The notes: generated by a model not told the origin, from the sequence alone. DNA of 64,000 nt from Litoreibacter halocynthiae (GCF_004365635.1 NZ_SOBH01000004.1:1-64000), one strand, 5' to 3'; shown: positions 18,134 through 28,930, counted from the first letter of the stretch. Numbers and translations: made by a program.

Positions 18134-19024
18134 TCAGTACCACTTCGCAACAGGCGGCAGTGACATCAGCACCGCATTGGCGTCATGGCCCGTCTCCAAC
18201 CCGAACTTGGTCCCGCGGTCGTAGACGAGATTGTATTCCGCATAAAGCCCGCGATGCGCCAGTTGCGCTTCCTTGTCAGCCTCCGACCACGGCGCATCCC
18301 GCCATTTTTCCGTAACCCCCAGAAACGCCGGTAGAAATGCGCGGCCCACATCCTGCGTGAACGCAAAATCCGCATCCCAATCACCGGTGTTCAGATCGTC
18401 ATAAAAGATGCCACCAACACCGCGCGCACGGTGACGATGCGGAACATAAAAATACTCGTCCGCCCATTCTTTGAAACGCGGGTAATAACCGGCGTCATGC
18501 TTGTCGCAGTACTCTTTCAACACAGTGTGGAAAAACGCAGTGTCCTCCTCACGCTCGATGCAAGGGTTCAGGTCCGACCCGCCCCCGAACCACCACGCAC
18601 CCGGCGTCCAGAACATGCGGGTGTTCATGTGAACCGCTGGCGTTTGCGGGTTCTGCATATGGGCCACCAGCGAAATCCCCGACGCCCAGAACCGCGGGTC
18701 GTCCGCCATCCCTGGCACGCCCCGTGCCGCCATGGCTTTCTGCGCCCGCTCGCCCAATGTGCCGTAGACCGTCGAGACGTTCACACCGACCTTCTCGAAC
18801 ACGCGCCCGCCGCGCATCACGCTCATCAAACCACCACCCGCATCTGATCCGTCGTCAGAACTGCGGGTCGTCTTGGTCACTTCAAACGCACCCGCTGGCT
18901 GGTCCGCAAACGGCCCTTCCGTCTGGGTATTTTCCAAGCCCTCGAAGGCGGCAACGATATCGTCGCGCAGGCTGCGGAACCATGCAGAGGCTTGGGCTTT
19001 CTTGGCGTCGAAATCGTTAGTCAC
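18134..19024 (-). CDS. hemF: Oxygen-dependent coproporphyrinogen III oxidase
   Basis: Aerobic enzyme that converts coproporphyrinogen III to protoporphyrinogen IX using O2. The 296-residue protein shows the family blocks around VHMNTRMFWT, the WWFGGGSDLNP stretch with substrate-binding Asp, and GVGGIFYDDLN. The start is a GTG at 19024 with AGGA 7 bases upstream. It converges on the MscS-type gene, and the intergenic hairpin between them can terminate it. Confidence 0.95.
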   Translation of the reverse strand: MTNDFDAKKAQASAWFRSLRDDIVAAFEGLENTQTEGPFADQPAGAFEVTKTTRSSDDGSDAGGGLMSVMRGGRVFEKVGVNVSTVYGTLGERAQKAMAARGVPGMADDPRFWASGISLVAHMQNPQTPAVHMNTRMFWTPGAWWFGGGSDLNPCIEREEDTAFFHTVLKEYCDKHDAGYYPRFKEWADEYFYVPHRHRARGVGGIFYDDLNTGDWDADFAFTQDVGRAFLPAFLGVTEKWRDAPWSEADKEAQLAHRGLYAEYNLVYDRGTKFGLETGHDANAVLMSLPPVAKWY

Positions 19025-19114
19025 AGGCTTGTCCTATTTGCTTCACGTCGTGCTAACATTTGTCGGTGACAAGTGTCACGTTCCCTTGGCGTCGCAGCTG
19101 GAGTATTATGGCTC

Positions 19115-19504
19115 ATGAGAAAAATTCTGATTGTCCCGCTTTTATTGCTGTCCGCCTGTGCCAGCCCACGCGAAACCTGCATGCAAAATGCGGTCAAGGA
19201 TTTGCGCATCGTACAGGCGCTCATTGCCGATACGCAGGCCACCATTGATCGGGGCTATGCCATTCAAACCGAAACACGCACAGTGATTTACACCAATTTT
19301 TGCGTCGGCACCGGAATAGGCAGCGACGGGCGATTCAGTTTCTGCAACTACCCGCAGCCTGTGACGACCAAAAAGCCTGTGGCTGTCGATTTGGATCAGG
19401 AACGGCGCAAACTACGCTCGCTCAAAGCAAAGGAAACGGAGCTGAAACGAGAAAGTTTACTGCAACAACAGCGCTGTGAATTAGAGTTTCCCGAGGCATC
19501 CTGA
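19115..19504 (+). CDS. Small lipoprotein of unknown function
   Basis: A 129-residue protein with a lipoprotein signal (MRKILIVPLLLLSAC, lipidated Cys at residue 15). The mature part contains several cysteines (including NFCVG and SFCNYP) that may form disulfides in the periplasm, and a charged, coiled-coil-like C-terminus (about 95-125, rich in Lys, Glu, Arg and Leu). I do not recognise the family. GGAG lies 11 bases before the ATG. A stable nested hairpin follows 15 bases after the stop. Confidence 0.75.
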   Translation: MRKILIVPLLLLSACASPRETCMQNAVKDLRIVQALIADTQATIDRGYAIQTETRTVIYTNFCVGTGIGSDGRFSFCNYPQPVTTKKPVAVDLDQERRKLRSLKAKETELKRESLLQQQRCELEFPEAS

Positions 19505-19519
19505 TACCTTTTTCCAAAT

Positions 19520-19552
19520 ATCTAGTGGGTCGCCACGACCCCGCCACTAGAT
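19520..19552. terminator. Nested hairpin after the lipoprotein gene
   Basis: An outer perfect stem, ATCTAGTGG with CCACTAGAT, encloses a second stem GTCG/CGAC with a CCA loop. There is no T run, so it is either a weak terminator, an mRNA-stabilising structure or a binding site for a regulator of the carboxypeptidase gene that follows. Confidence 0.45.
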
Positions 19553-19708
19553 GTGGGTGAGACACTTCAACGACACCCCCAAACTGCCTGAAACTAAACT
19601 GTTTTCTGAAACCGATCTTTGTGCTAGCGGTGTTTCAAAGGTCGGTGATCGGCTGAAAAATAATAATGGGGATGCAACGTCATTCCCGAGGCAAAATGGG
19701 CAGACGTC

Positions 19709-21127
19709 GTGGTTTTACGTCTTTTGAACACAGTCCGTGTAGGACTGGTTATTCTTGTGGCATCCGCTTGGGCTGGGGCAACCTACGCAGCACCCTATGC
19801 GGCGCTTGTGATCGACGCGCGCACTGGCGAAGTGCTGCACGCACGAAACGCTGACACGCGACTTCATCCAGCGTCTTTGACCAAGATGATGACGCTCTAC
19901 GTCACCTTTGACGCGATCCGTCGGGGCCAGCTGACACTCGACACCAAGGTTAAAATTTCCCGCAAAGCCGCCGCCGAGCAGCCTTCGAAACTTGGCCTGA
20001 AAGCTGGCCAACGTATTGCAATCCGCTATTTGATCCGGGCCGCATCCGTGAAGTCGGCCAATGACGCAGCTACCGCGCTTGGCGAAGCCGTCTCCGGCTC
20101 CGAGGCCGCGTTTGCACGCCGTATGAATGCCATGGCCAAAGCCCTTGGCATGACCAACACCACTTTCAAGAATGCTCACGGTCTGACCGAAAACGGCCAT
20201 ATGTCCACCGCCCGTGACATGACAACCCTTGGTCGCCACCTGATTTATGACTACCCGCAATATTATAACCTGTTCTCTCGCCAGACGACTCATGCTGGTG
20301 TGAAACAAGTGTCCAACACCAACCGCCGCCTTTTGCAAAACTACAAAGGCGCAGACGGAATCAAGACCGGCTACACCCGCGCCGCTGGCTTCAACCTCGT
20401 CGCCTCCGCCGAGCGTGGCAACGAGCGCGTGATTGCCACCGTGTTCGGTGGTACATCCTCTGCCGCCCGCAATGCCCGCGTCGCCGAGCTGTTGGACATG
20501 GGCTTCAAACGGGCGCCCTCCCGCGCCAAGTTGAGCAAACCAACCCGCCCGAATCTTGCCGCGCAGACCGTGATCGAGCCGAAGGTCATCAAGGTCGCCC
20601 CGACCATCACCGCGCGCCGCTCCAGCCCGAGACCGTTGCAGCGGCCTGACCGCGCACCGTCCGAGGACATGTTGCTCGCCATCGTGGAGAGCGTCGACAA
20701 TAACGTCAGCCAAGCCCGTGCAGAGGTGGCCACCCGCGCCGCGCAAAGCACAGAACTTGCGAGCGCTGGAGCCGTCGTCACGCCAATCAGAAAACCCCAA
20801 AACCTGGTACAAGCGGCCATCGACACCACAGAGCCCGCGCGCAAGCCCCAGCCCCGCCGGATCATCACCCGCGCCTCAACGTCAGGCGGGCGTCATTGGT
20901 CCATTTCGCTGGGCAACTACACCACACGCAACACCGCCGAGCGGCTTTTGCTGAAAACGGCATTGCAGGAAATCGACACGCTAGACGAAGCGCTGCGTAA
21001 GGTCGTAAATCGCCCGCGCGGATGGGAAGCCAATTTCGTGGGTCTGTCGCAAAACAATGCCACTTTGGCGTGCCAACGCCTCAGCGCGCGCGGTCATGAT
21101 TGTGAAGTGCGTGGCCCGGGGGCGTAA
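19709..21127 (+). CDS. D-alanyl-D-alanine carboxypeptidase (penicillin-binding protein, S11 family) with SPOR-like tail
   Basis: Periplasmic enzyme that trims the terminal D-Ala from peptidoglycan pentapeptides. The 472-residue product has a signal peptide (to about residue 28) and the three active-site motifs S56-L-T-K59, S116-A-N118 and K219-T-G221. A Pro/Ala-rich linker (about 280-400) leads to a C-terminal SPOR-like domain (about 400-470), which in other proteins binds denuded glycan at the division site. It starts with GTG. A role in septal or side-wall peptidoglycan is therefore likely. Confidence 0.92.
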   Translation: MVLRLLNTVRVGLVILVASAWAGATYAAPYAALVIDARTGEVLHARNADTRLHPASLTKMMTLYVTFDAIRRGQLTLDTKVKISRKAAAEQPSKLGLKAGQRIAIRYLIRAASVKSANDAATALGEAVSGSEAAFARRMNAMAKALGMTNTTFKNAHGLTENGHMSTARDMTTLGRHLIYDYPQYYNLFSRQTTHAGVKQVSNTNRRLLQNYKGADGIKTGYTRAAGFNLVASAERGNERVIATVFGGTSSAARNARVAELLDMGFKRAPSRAKLSKPTRPNLAAQTVIEPKVIKVAPTITARRSSPRPLQRPDRAPSEDMLLAIVESVDNNVSQARAEVATRAAQSTELASAGAVVTPIRKPQNLVQAAIDTTEPARKPQPRRIITRASTSGGRHWSISLGNYTTRNTAERLLLKTALQEIDTLDEALRKVVNRPRGWEANFVGLSQNNATLACQRLSARGHDCEVRGPGA

Positions 21128-21134
21128 ACGCCCC

Positions 21135-22730
21135 CTACTTCGCCTTTAGCTCCAGTGCGGCCGCCAGCAACTGCTGGGTGTAGGGAACTTTCGGGTTGGC
21201 AAACAGCTCCTCGCTGTCGCCAATCTCGACCACATCGCCCTGCTTCATCACGATCACCTTATGCGACATCGCCCGCACAACCTTCAGATCGTGGCTGATG
21301 AACAGGTAGGCCAACCCGTATTTCTTTTGCAGGTCGCGCAACAGCTCCACAATCTGCACCTGCACCGTCATATCCAACGCGCTTGTCGGCTCGTCCAGCA
21401 CAACGAGTTTGGGGCGCAGGATCATGGCGCGGGCAATTGCGATCCGCTGCCGTTGACCACCCGAGAATTCGTGCGGGTAGCGGTGCATCAATTCGGGCTT
21501 TAAGCCCACTTCCGTCATGATCTCCGACACCATCTCGCGCCGGTCACGCCCCGGTTCGGTACCGTGAACGCCCAAACCCTCGGCGATGATCTGCTCCACG
21601 GTCATACGTGGGCTGAGCGAGCCGTAGGGGTCCTGAAACACAATCTGCATATCGGCTCGAAGCGGTCGGACCTCTTTAGAGGACAACCCCTGAATCTCGC
21701 GTCCCTCGAACTGGATCGACCCCTTGCTGGAAATCAAACGCATAATAGCCAGCGCCAGCGTCGTCTTGCCGGAGCCGGATTCACCGACGATACCCAACGT
21801 CTCCCCCGCTCGCACGGAAACTGTCGCTGCGTTGACTGCCTTCACATGGCCTGTCGTGCGCTTCAATAATCCCGTCTGAATAGGGAACCAGATGCGCAGG
21901 TCTTCGGTGGACACCATCTCGGGTGCGTCGTCGGGTACGGTAACCGGGATACCCGTGGCCTCCGCCTCCAACAAAAGCTTGGTGTAGGGATGCTGCGGGT
22001 TGTCGAAAATTTCTGCCGTTGGCCCGGTCTCGACGATCTGCCCGTGCTGCATTACGCAAACGCGGTCCGCAATCTTGCGCACCACGCCAAGGTCATGGGT
22101 GATGAACAGCAAGGACATGTTCTCGCGTCTTTTAAGGTCCGCAAGCAGTTCCAAAATCTGCGCCTGAATAGTCACGTCCAGCGCCGTGGTCGGCTCGTCC
22201 GCGATCAGCAGTTCCGGCCCGTTGGCCAGCGCCATCGCAATCATCACCCGCTGCCGTTGCCCACCAGACAGCTGGTGCGGGTAGCTTGATAGGCGGCTCT
22301 CAGGATCGCGGATGCCGACTTTTTCCATCAACTCGATCACCCGCGCCCGCGCAGCCGCGCCGCGTAGACCTTGGTGCAACTCGATGCTCTCGGTGATCTG
22401 CCGTTCCAGCGTGTGCAGCGGGTTCAGCGACGTCATAGGCTCTTGGAAAATGAAGCTGATGTCGTTGCCACGCACCTGACGCAACTCGCGCTCGCTCGCC
22501 GCCGTCAGGTCTTTGCCGTCATAGCTGATCTGCCCCGTTACCGTCGCACTGTCAGGCAACAGCTGAACGGTCGAAAGTGCCGATACCGATTTACCCGAGC
22601 CCGACTCGCCCACCAAAGCCACGGTCTCGCCGCGATCCACATGGAAGGACACACCCTTGACCGCCTCGGTCACTTCACCGTCTTGGCGGAAGCTGACGGA
22701 CAGGTCTTTGACCTCCAGTAGCAAACTCAT
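21135..22730 (-). CDS. yejF: Peptide ABC transporter ATPase, YejF type (two fused ATPase domains)
   Basis: The 531-residue protein carries two complete ABC ATPase modules, each with Walker [10 protein letters not shown] and an LSGGQRQR or FSGGQRQR signature. In E. coli and other bacteria YejABEF imports oligopeptides and peptide antibiotics such as microcin C. It is last in a four-gene operon (yejA-yejB-yejE-yejF) and its ATG overlaps the yejE stop (ATGA). The closest alternatives are other dipeptide/oligopeptide importers with fused ATPases. Confidence 0.93.
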   Translation of the reverse strand: MSLLLEVKDLSVSFRQDGEVTEAVKGVSFHVDRGETVALVGESGSGKSVSALSTVQLLPDSATVTGQISYDGKDLTAASERELRQVRGNDISFIFQEPMTSLNPLHTLERQITESIELHQGLRGAAARARVIELMEKVGIRDPESRLSSYPHQLSGGQRQRVMIAMALANGPELLIADEPTTALDVTIQAQILELLADLKRRENMSLLFITHDLGVVRKIADRVCVMQHGQIVETGPTAEIFDNPQHPYTKLLLEAEATGIPVTVPDDAPEMVSTEDLRIWFPIQTGLLKRTTGHVKAVNAATVSVRAGETLGIVGESGSGKTTLALAIMRLISSKGSIQFEGREIQGLSSKEVRPLRADMQIVFQDPYGSLSPRMTVEQIIAEGLGVHGTEPGRDRREMVSEIMTEVGLKPELMHRYPHEFSGGQRQRIAIARAMILRPKLVVLDEPTSALDMTVQVQIVELLRDLQKKYGLAYLFISHDLKVVRAMSHKVIVMKQGDVVEIGDSEELFANPKVPYTQQLLAAALELKAK

Positions 22731-23833
22731 TGGAAGGTCTTTCTAGGGTCAAACGCGTCGCGCACACCCTCGAAGATGAACACCAGCAGCGACAGCATCA
22801 CCGCGAATGTGGTGAAAGCGGTAAAGGCCAGCCACGGGGCTTGCAGGTTCTGTTTCGCTTGCAAGGTCAGCTCCCCCAGCGACGGGGCCGAGGATGGCAG
22901 GCCGAAGCCAAGAAAATCGAGGGACGCCAGCATCCCGATGGTCCCTGTCACGATGAACGGCAGGAAGGTCAGCGTCGCGACCATGGCGTTGGGCAGCATG
23001 TGGCGGAACATAATGGTGGTGTTGGAAACGCCCAGCGCCCGCGCCGCGCGGACATATTCAAAGTTGCGCGCCCGCAGGAATTCGGCCCGCACCACGCCGA
23101 CCAAAGCGGGCCAGCCGAACAGGATCGACAAGGCGACCAACAGCCAGAAGCTTCGTCCAAGAATGGCGAACATGATGATAATAACGTAGAGGCTTGGTGT
23201 GGCCCCCCAAATTTCCAGCACCCGCTGAAAGATCAGGTCCGTGCGCCCGCCAAAGAACCCCTGCACCGCCCCCGCGGCTATGCCGATAAGTGACGACACC
23301 ACAGTCACCACAAGCGTGAACACGATCGACAGACGGAAGCCGTAGATCACCCGCGCCGCTACATCGCGCGAGGTGTTATCCGTGCCCAGCCAGTTCGTCG
23401 CGTCTGGTGCCGCAGGCGCGGTTCCGGGGCGGTCGACGATGGTGGTGTAGCTGTAGGGAATGATCGGCTTGATGATCCACCCTTTCTCCACCGGCTCCCC
23501 CGCGAAGGTGCCGGTCGCGGCCTCTTCCATGACGGCCTCGGGATCGTCCCAGCAGTCTTCTATGCCGCCGGTTTTGATCAGGCATTGAATCTCGATATCG
23601 CGATACACCGCTTCGGTCCGCAAATCCCCGCCGAACGTCGTCTCCGGGTAAAAGCTGGTAATCGGGGTAAACAACTCACCGCGATATTTGATCAGGATCG
23701 GCTTGTCGTTGGCGATAAGCTCCGCACACAACGAAAGCCCGAATAATACCGCGAAAATCCACAGCGACCACAGCGCGCGACGGTTGCGCTTGAAATTGGT
23801 CCAGCGACGTTGGTTCAGAGGCGACAGCGTCAT
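22727..23833 (-). CDS. yejE: Peptide ABC transporter permease, YejE type
   Basis: A 368-residue inner-membrane permease with an N-terminal helix (about 20-42), a long periplasmic insertion (about 50-150, containing the two cysteines in [14 protein letters not shown]) and five further helices. The EAA loop near [20 protein letters not shown] contacts the ATPase. The large periplasmic loop is typical of YejE and separates it from ordinary DppC. It overlaps both neighbours by ATGA. Confidence 0.93.
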   Translation of the reverse strand: MTLSPLNQRRWTNFKRNRRALWSLWIFAVLFGLSLCAELIANDKPILIKYRGELFTPITSFYPETTFGGDLRTEAVYRDIEIQCLIKTGGIEDCWDDPEAVMEEAATGTFAGEPVEKGWIIKPIIPYSYTTIVDRPGTAPAAPDATNWLGTDNTSRDVAARVIYGFRLSIVFTLVVTVVSSLIGIAAGAVQGFFGGRTDLIFQRVLEIWGATPSLYVIIIMFAILGRSFWLLVALSILFGWPALVGVVRAEFLRARNFEYVRAARALGVSNTTIMFRHMLPNAMVATLTFLPFIVTGTIGMLASLDFLGFGLPSSAPSLGELTLQAKQNLQAPWLAFTAFTTFAVMLSLLVFIFEGVRDAFDPRKTFQ

Positions 23834-24915
23834 GTTTCGCGGCTTTCGAAGTCGATGCGCGGGTCAATGAAGACATACATCAGGTCTGACAGGATGCCGA
23901 CGATCAGGCCGATCAGCCCGAAGAAATAGAGCGTCCCGAACACCACCGGATAATCCCGCGCAACGGTCGCCTCAAACGCCAAGCGCCCCAAGCCGTCCAG
24001 CGAGAAGATGGTTTCGATAATCAACGAACCCGACAGGAAGATGCCCAGAAACAGGCTCGGGAAGCCGGCAATAACGATCAGCATCGCGTTGCGGAAGACG
24101 TGGCCATATAGCACCCGTCCCTCGGACAACCCTTTGGCCTTGGCAGTCACCACATACTGCTTCTTGATCTCGTCCAGAAACGAGTTCTTCGTCAGCAAGG
24201 TCAGCGTCGCAAACGCGGCGATGGTCGAGGCGGTCACCGGCAGCGCGATGTGCCAGAGGTAATCCAGAACCTTACCTACCGCACTCAGGTCGTCAAAATT
24301 GTCAGACGTCAGCCCTCTAAGCGGGAACCACTGGTAATAGGACCCGCCCGCAAACAACACCAGTAACACGATGGCGAATAGAAAACCCGGAATGGCATAA
24401 GCCACGATGATCAACGCAGAGGTCCAAGTGTCAAAGCTGGACCCGTCGCGGATGGCCTTGCGGATGCCAAGCGGGATCGAGACGATATAGGCAATGATCG
24501 TCGACCAAAGCCCTAGGGTGATCGACACTGGCATCTTTTCCCAGACCAGATCAAGCACCCCGACGGATCGGAAATAACTCTCCCCGAAATCGAACCGCAG
24601 GTAGTTCCACATCATGTTCAGGAACCGCTCTACTGGCGGTTTGTCGAAGCCGAATTCTTTCTCCAGCTTGGCGATGAATTCCGGCGGCAGCCCCCGCGCA
24701 CCCTCGTATTTGCTGTCAGTGCTCAGGCTCTCCAGCTGGCTGTCGTTACTGCCGCCCGAGAAGCCTTCAAAAACATCGCCCTGCCCTTCAAGATTCGCGA
24801 TGATCTGCTCGATCGGGCCGCCCGGCACGAACTGCGTCAACGCAAAGTTCACGATCATGATCCCGATCAATGTCGGGATCACCAGCAAAAGCCGTCTGAG
24901 GATATATGCGCCCAT
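23830..24915 (-). CDS. yejB: Peptide ABC transporter permease, YejB type
   Basis: A 361-residue inner-membrane permease: an N-terminal helix (about 7-30), a periplasmic domain with several charged stretches (about 35-110), and five more helices with an EAA loop ([20 protein letters not shown]). It is paired with yejE to form the channel. Its stop overlaps the yejE start, and it begins 33 bases after the binding-protein gene. Confidence 0.93.
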   Translation of the reverse strand: MGAYILRRLLLVIPTLIGIMIVNFALTQFVPGGPIEQIIANLEGQGDVFEGFSGGSNDSQLESLSTDSKYEGARGLPPEFIAKLEKEFGFDKPPVERFLNMMWNYLRFDFGESYFRSVGVLDLVWEKMPVSITLGLWSTIIAYIVSIPLGIRKAIRDGSSFDTWTSALIIVAYAIPGFLFAIVLLVLFAGGSYYQWFPLRGLTSDNFDDLSAVGKVLDYLWHIALPVTASTIAAFATLTLLTKNSFLDEIKKQYVVTAKAKGLSEGRVLYGHVFRNAMLIVIAGFPSLFLGIFLSGSLIIETIFSLDGLGRLAFEATVARDYPVVFGTLYFFGLIGLIVGILSDLMYVFIDPRIDFESRET

Positions 24916-24948
24916 GTTCGGGTCTTACCGCCTGTTTTTCCGACGCCT

Positions 24949-26850
24949 CTAGAGGGCGCCTTTTGCCTTCAAGGCCGCAGCCTTGTCGGCGTTATACCAC
25001 CAAAAATCCAGATGACCCAAGGCCAGTGGCGGCAATTTTTCCGGATGCTCGAACATGTCGTAATATGCGACCCAGAACGTGTCGTTGTACCACGCAGGGA
25101 TCATGATACGCGCGGCGCGCAAGATACGGTCCGTAGCCCGTACCGCCGCCTGCATCTGGTCCAGCGTCTCGGCGTCCAGCATCTTTTTGATAAGTTCGTC
25201 CACGGCAGGTGAGCTATATCCCGACGGGTTGAACAGCGAATACTCCGCGTCTTCCGAGCCAAAACGCTGCGAAATGCCGCTGCCTTCCTCGAAATAGTTG
25301 ACGTAGCCGTCATAAACCATGTCCCAGTCAAACCCGCGTTCGCGGTTGGTGTACTGGGCGGGGTCCACGCGGGTATATGTCGCTTGAATGCCGATGCGTT
25401 TCAAATTTTCGATATAGGGCTGGATCAACCGGTCATAGGCAGGGCTGCCGGACAGGAACTCAAGCTCGAACGGCTTACCGTCCTTTGACAAAATGCCGTT
25501 CGCGCCAGCCTCCCATCCTGCTTCGGAAAACAGTTTGTTCGCTTTGCGCAGATTCTTGCGGTCCAGCTGACGCGCGCTGCTTTCATGGGCAACCACGACA
25601 GGCTCCGTCAGAACCGACTTGTCTTCCAGCAGATGCTCCACCGATTTCAGATATTCCAACTCCAGCCCTTCGGCCACGCCTTTGGCCTCCAGATCAGTAT
25701 TTTGCCAGAACGAGTCACGCTGGGCGAACAGCCCGAATTGCAGTGTCTCGTTCGTCCAGGTGAAGTTATACATCAGCTGTAGCGCCTCACGGACCCGCGG
25801 GTCGTCGAACTTGTCGCGGCGCAGGTTGAACACCATGCCATAGGCAGGCGGCAAATTACCGTTTGGCAGCTCTGCCTTTACGACGGTGCCATTCTCGATG
25901 GCCGGGAAGTCGTAGGCAGTCGCCCACTTCAAAGAGCTGCTTTCGCGGCGAAACGTATACACGCCGCTTTTGAACGCTTCCAATGCGGCTGTGTCGTCCG
26001 CGAAATACTCGATGCGGATACGGTCGAAGTTCCAGCGCCCCTTGTTGATCGGCAAGTCCGCGCCCCAGTAGTCGGGGTTGCGCTCGTAGACGATCCTCCG
26101 TGGGGGGTCGACATCCATCGGAACGTAAGGACCGGAGCCTATCGCCGCCTTCAGCCGCGGCTCCTTGATGTTGGCGTTGTTTTCCTCGAACCACTTTTTG
26201 GAAAACGCAATCGACACGCCCGCTTGGCTGATAAGGCCTTTGCGCGGAATGCCTTCGTTGAAGGTGAACTTGATTCGATGGTCGTCCAGCGCCTCGTAGC
26301 TTTTGTAATACTTCGACACGGCCTGCGCGAAAGATGGCAGGCCGTCGGTCAGGAAGGATTTCACGGTAAAGACTACGTCATGAGCGGTCACCGGCGTCCC
26401 GTCCGAGAACTTCGCCTCGGGTCGCAGGTTGAAGATCACCCACTCCTGACTTTCGGGGTATTCCAGGGTCTCGCACAGCAGACAATACATGCTGTACGGG
26501 TCGTCGTCGACGGAGCCCATCAACCGCTCGTAAGGAAGGCTGGACAACGCGCCGCCACGCCCCTTGCGGCTGAACGGGTTCATGCTGTCAAACGTACCCG
26601 GTGCCGATACCGAGACTTCCCCGCCCTTGGGCGCGTCGGGATTCACGTAGTTCAGATGCGGATAATCCGAAGGGTATTTCAGTTCGCCAAAGTCGGAAAA
26701 ACCGTGCGACTTGATGATCGTCTCGCTTCGAGCCGCTGTCACCGAAGCCATCAAAGCTGCCATCAGGAGCAACCCCGCACCCATCCATTTCAACCGGGCA
26801 CCGGCATGGGATCGGGATTTTACAAGCGCTTGCGGGTGGCGGTTCTTCAT
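24949..26850 (-). CDS. yejA: Peptide ABC transporter periplasmic binding protein, YejA type
   Basis: A 633-residue exported solute-binding protein of family 5 (the large peptide/nickel-binding type). The N-terminus is a long signal peptide (hydrophobic core about residues 24-39, cleavage near ARS-E at about 42). The mature N-terminus SHGFSDFGELKYP and the PDAPKGG motif match YejA rather than DppA/OppA. The ATG at 26850 has AGGAGG 6 bases upstream; a frame start at 26880 is not needed. It is first in the yejABEF operon. Confidence 0.93.
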   Translation of the reverse strand: MKNRHPQALVKSRSHAGARLKWMGAGLLLMAALMASVTAARSETIIKSHGFSDFGELKYPSDYPHLNYVNPDAPKGGEVSVSAPGTFDSMNPFSRKGRGGALSSLPYERLMGSVDDDPYSMYCLLCETLEYPESQEWVIFNLRPEAKFSDGTPVTAHDVVFTVKSFLTDGLPSFAQAVSKYYKSYEALDDHRIKFTFNEGIPRKGLISQAGVSIAFSKKWFEENNANIKEPRLKAAIGSGPYVPMDVDPPRRIVYERNPDYWGADLPINKGRWNFDRIRIEYFADDTAALEAFKSGVYTFRRESSSLKWATAYDFPAIENGTVVKAELPNGNLPPAYGMVFNLRRDKFDDPRVREALQLMYNFTWTNETLQFGLFAQRDSFWQNTDLEAKGVAEGLELEYLKSVEHLLEDKSVLTEPVVVAHESSARQLDRKNLRKANKLFSEAGWEAGANGILSKDGKPFELEFLSGSPAYDRLIQPYIENLKRIGIQATYTRVDPAQYTNRERGFDWDMVYDGYVNYFEEGSGISQRFGSEDAEYSLFNPSGYSSPAVDELIKKMLDAETLDQMQAAVRATDRILRAARIMIPAWYNDTFWVAYYDMFEHPEKLPPLALGHLDFWWYNADKAAALKAKGAL

Positions 26851-26971
26851 TTGGATCCTCCTGAGACCTGTCATCGTCACGACACTAACCAGTTAATCCA
26901 AAAGAAGTCGGATTTGTTCAACAATCAAGGCCGATTGCGCGATTGTGAGCGAAGCGGATCGACTTGAAACG

Positions 26972-27000
26972 AAAAAGGCCGCCCAATCGGACGGCCTTTC
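26972..27000 (-). terminator. Intrinsic terminator after cytochrome c gene
   Basis: AAAGGCCG and CGGCCTTT pair around a short loop with a few extra G-C pairs. On the minus strand the structure ends in TTTTTC. It lies 23 bases after the stop of the cytochrome gene at 27023. Confidence 0.85.
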
Positions 27001-27022
27001 GGAAATCATGTCTACGCCGGAC

Positions 27023-27547
27023 TTAGCCGCCAATTGTCTCGAGATATGCAATCAGGTTCGCGCGGTCGTCGATTTTCTTCAGACCAGCAAAGCTCATCTT
27101 CGTGCCCGGAGCATATGCTTTAGGGTTTTCAAGGAACGCTTGCAGCTCTTCCGGGGTCCATGCACCGCCATTACCGGCCAGCACGTCGGAATATCCAAAG
27201 TCACCAATAGCGGCAATATCACGTCCAACGACACCATACAGGTGCGGGCCGGTGCCGTTCGCGCCGTCTTCCAGTTTGTGACAGGCTTTGCACTTGGAGA
27301 AGACCTTGGAGCCTTTTTCGGCATCGGCTTCAGCCATCACCGCCGCGAAGTCTACTTCTTCGACTTCTTCTTCGACTTCGGCCTCGCCACCTTCAACTTC
27401 GATAACATAGGCTTGCTGATGCTCGTCCCCGTGGCCGCCTTCGCCGCCATGGTAGATCAGGTCGGCAGCCCAGCCACCCAGAAGGAACACCAGAAGCGAT
27501 CCGCAGAGCGCGCCCAGAACTTTGGTCATTGTCATCGTGTCAAACAT
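27023..27547 (-). CDS. Membrane-anchored class I cytochrome c (CycM-like, c552 type)
   Basis: A 174-residue protein with one N-terminal membrane helix (about 8-30), an acidic linker rich in Glu and Val (about 45-66), and a cytochrome c domain with the haem-binding CKACH motif and the axial Met in GTKMSF. In Paracoccus-like bacteria CycM carries electrons from the bc1 complex to aa3 oxidase. The anchor is uncleaved and keeps the haem domain on the periplasmic side. It is divergent from pheA. Confidence 0.93.
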   Translation of the reverse strand: MFDTMTMTKVLGALCGSLLVFLLGGWAADLIYHGGEGGHGDEHQQAYVIEVEGGEAEVEEEVEEVDFAAVMAEADAEKGSKVFSKCKACHKLEDGANGTGPHLYGVVGRDIAAIGDFGYSDVLAGNGGAWTPEELQAFLENPKAYAPGTKMSFAGLKKIDDRANLIAYLETIGG

Positions 27548-27654
27548 GTCTGTCTCTCACCCGTTTGGCGTTTCGGCGGTATGTATCGTCTTCCCATACG
27601 GTTCTGCAAGGGCTAGACACCGCGACTAAACGCCTTTTTGCGGGAAAATGCACT

Positions 27655-28488
27655 ATGACTCAGAAAATTGCGTTCCAAGGGGAGCTCGGCGCCTATTCTC
27701 ACGAGGCCTGCGTGCGCGCCCGCCCCGACATGGAGCCGCTGCCCTGCACGACGTTCGAAGAGGTGATCGACGCTGTCCGGTCGGGCAACGCGGCGCTTGC
27801 GATGCTGCCTGTCGAGAACACAACTTACGGTCGCGTCGCGGATATTCACCGCTTGCTACCCGAATCCGGCCTGCACATCATCGACGAGGCGTTCGTGCGG
27901 GTGCGCATCGCCCTCATGGCTCCCAAAGGCACCTCGCTCGACAGCATCAAAACCGTGCGTGCGCATCTGGTCCTGATCCCGCAATGTCGCGCCTTTCTCG
28001 AATCGCATGGCATCCGTGGCGAGGCTGCAGCCGATAGCGCGGGCGCCGCAGCCGAACTTGCCGCGCATCCCGAAGCAGGCATCGGCGTTCTGGCGTCCGA
28101 GATGGCCGCCGAAACCCACGGGCTCGAAGTGCTGGCCCACGACATCGAAGATCACGACACCAACACCACGCGCTTCCTGATCATGTCGCCCGAGGCCAAC
28201 ATGACGCGGCGCGGCGACACTCACATGATCACGTCCTTTGTGTTCAACGTCCGCAACATCCCGGCCGCGCTCTACAAGGCGATGGGCGGTTTCGCGACCA
28301 ACGGCGTCAACATGACGAAGCTGGAAAGCTACATGGTCGACGGCGAATTCACCGCAACGCAGTTCTACGCGGACATCTCCGGCCACCCCGACGACATCGG
28401 CGTGCAACATGCGATGGACGAGTTGGAGTTCTTCACCTCCGAAATCAAGATCCTCGGCACCTACCCCGCCGCCTTCGCGCGTGACTGA
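27655..28488 (+). CDS. pheA: Prephenate dehydratase
   Basis: Converts prephenate to phenylpyruvate in phenylalanine synthesis. The 277-residue monofunctional enzyme has the catalytic domain (about 1-180, starting IAFQGELGAYSHEA and including the NTTRF motif with the catalytic Thr). It then has a C-terminal ACT domain with the KLESYM phenylalanine-binding segment for feedback inhibition. The chorismate mutase domain is absent. The frame is open upstream to 27529 but the ATG at 27655 gives the correct family N-terminus. Confidence 0.95.
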   Translation: MTQKIAFQGELGAYSHEACVRARPDMEPLPCTTFEEVIDAVRSGNAALAMLPVENTTYGRVADIHRLLPESGLHIIDEAFVRVRIALMAPKGTSLDSIKTVRAHLVLIPQCRAFLESHGIRGEAAADSAGAAAELAAHPEAGIGVLASEMAAETHGLEVLAHDIEDHDTNTTRFLIMSPEANMTRRGDTHMITSFVFNVRNIPAALYKAMGGFATNGVNMTKLESYMVDGEFTATQFYADISGHPDDIGVQHAMDELEFFTSEIKILGTYPAAFARD

Positions 28489-28930
28489 GCCGCGTCGCCC
28501 CAAGCTCGGGGCGATTGCCGTTGTCGTGCACGAAGGTCAAACGCTGCTGGTCCAACGCCGCAACGCGCCGAACGCTGGCCTTTGGGGCTTCCCCGGTGGT
28601 CATGTGGAGCTTGGAGAAACCGCGCTGGACGCGGCCTCCCGTGAGTTGCTGGAGGAAACAGGCGTCATCGCGACACCCACTGGCTACCTCACAAACATCG
28701 ACGTCATTGCGCAAGCCGACGACGGATCGGTGCTACACCACTACCTGCTCGCCGCTGTGCTTTGCACATACGTCTCAGGCGCACCCGTCGCCGGCGACGA
28801 TGCGATGGACGCCGAATGGGTGCCAGTAGAGGCAGCCCTGTCAGGGGACCGTCCGATGTCGGAAAACGTGGATAAAGTGTTGCGCCTCGCCCTCGACCTT
28901 AACCGGACGGTGGCATCTGGGGAAATTTAG
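28481..28930 (+). CDS. NUDIX hydrolase
   Basis: A 149-residue pyrophosphohydrolase with the NUDIX box at about residues 43-65 (GHVELGETALDAASRELLEE). The start is probably the GTG at 28481, which overlaps the pheA stop by 8 bases, so translation is coupled to pheA. It resembles the ADP-ribose/nucleotide group, but the substrate is unknown. The last 32 bases overlap the end of the convergent GFA-family gene. Confidence 0.85.
   Translation: MTEPRRPKLGAIAVVVHEGQTLLVQRRNAPNAGLWGFPGGHVELGETALDAASRELLEETGVIATPTGYLTNIDVIAQADDGSVLHHYLLAAVLCTYVSGAPVAGDDAMDAEWVPVEAALSGDRPMSENVDKVLRLALDLNRTVASGEI

Noticed and set aside
19666-19708. ATG at 19666 as start for the carboxypeptidase
   Set aside because: It is in another frame. 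The GTG at 19709 starts the signal peptide of the carboxypeptidase.
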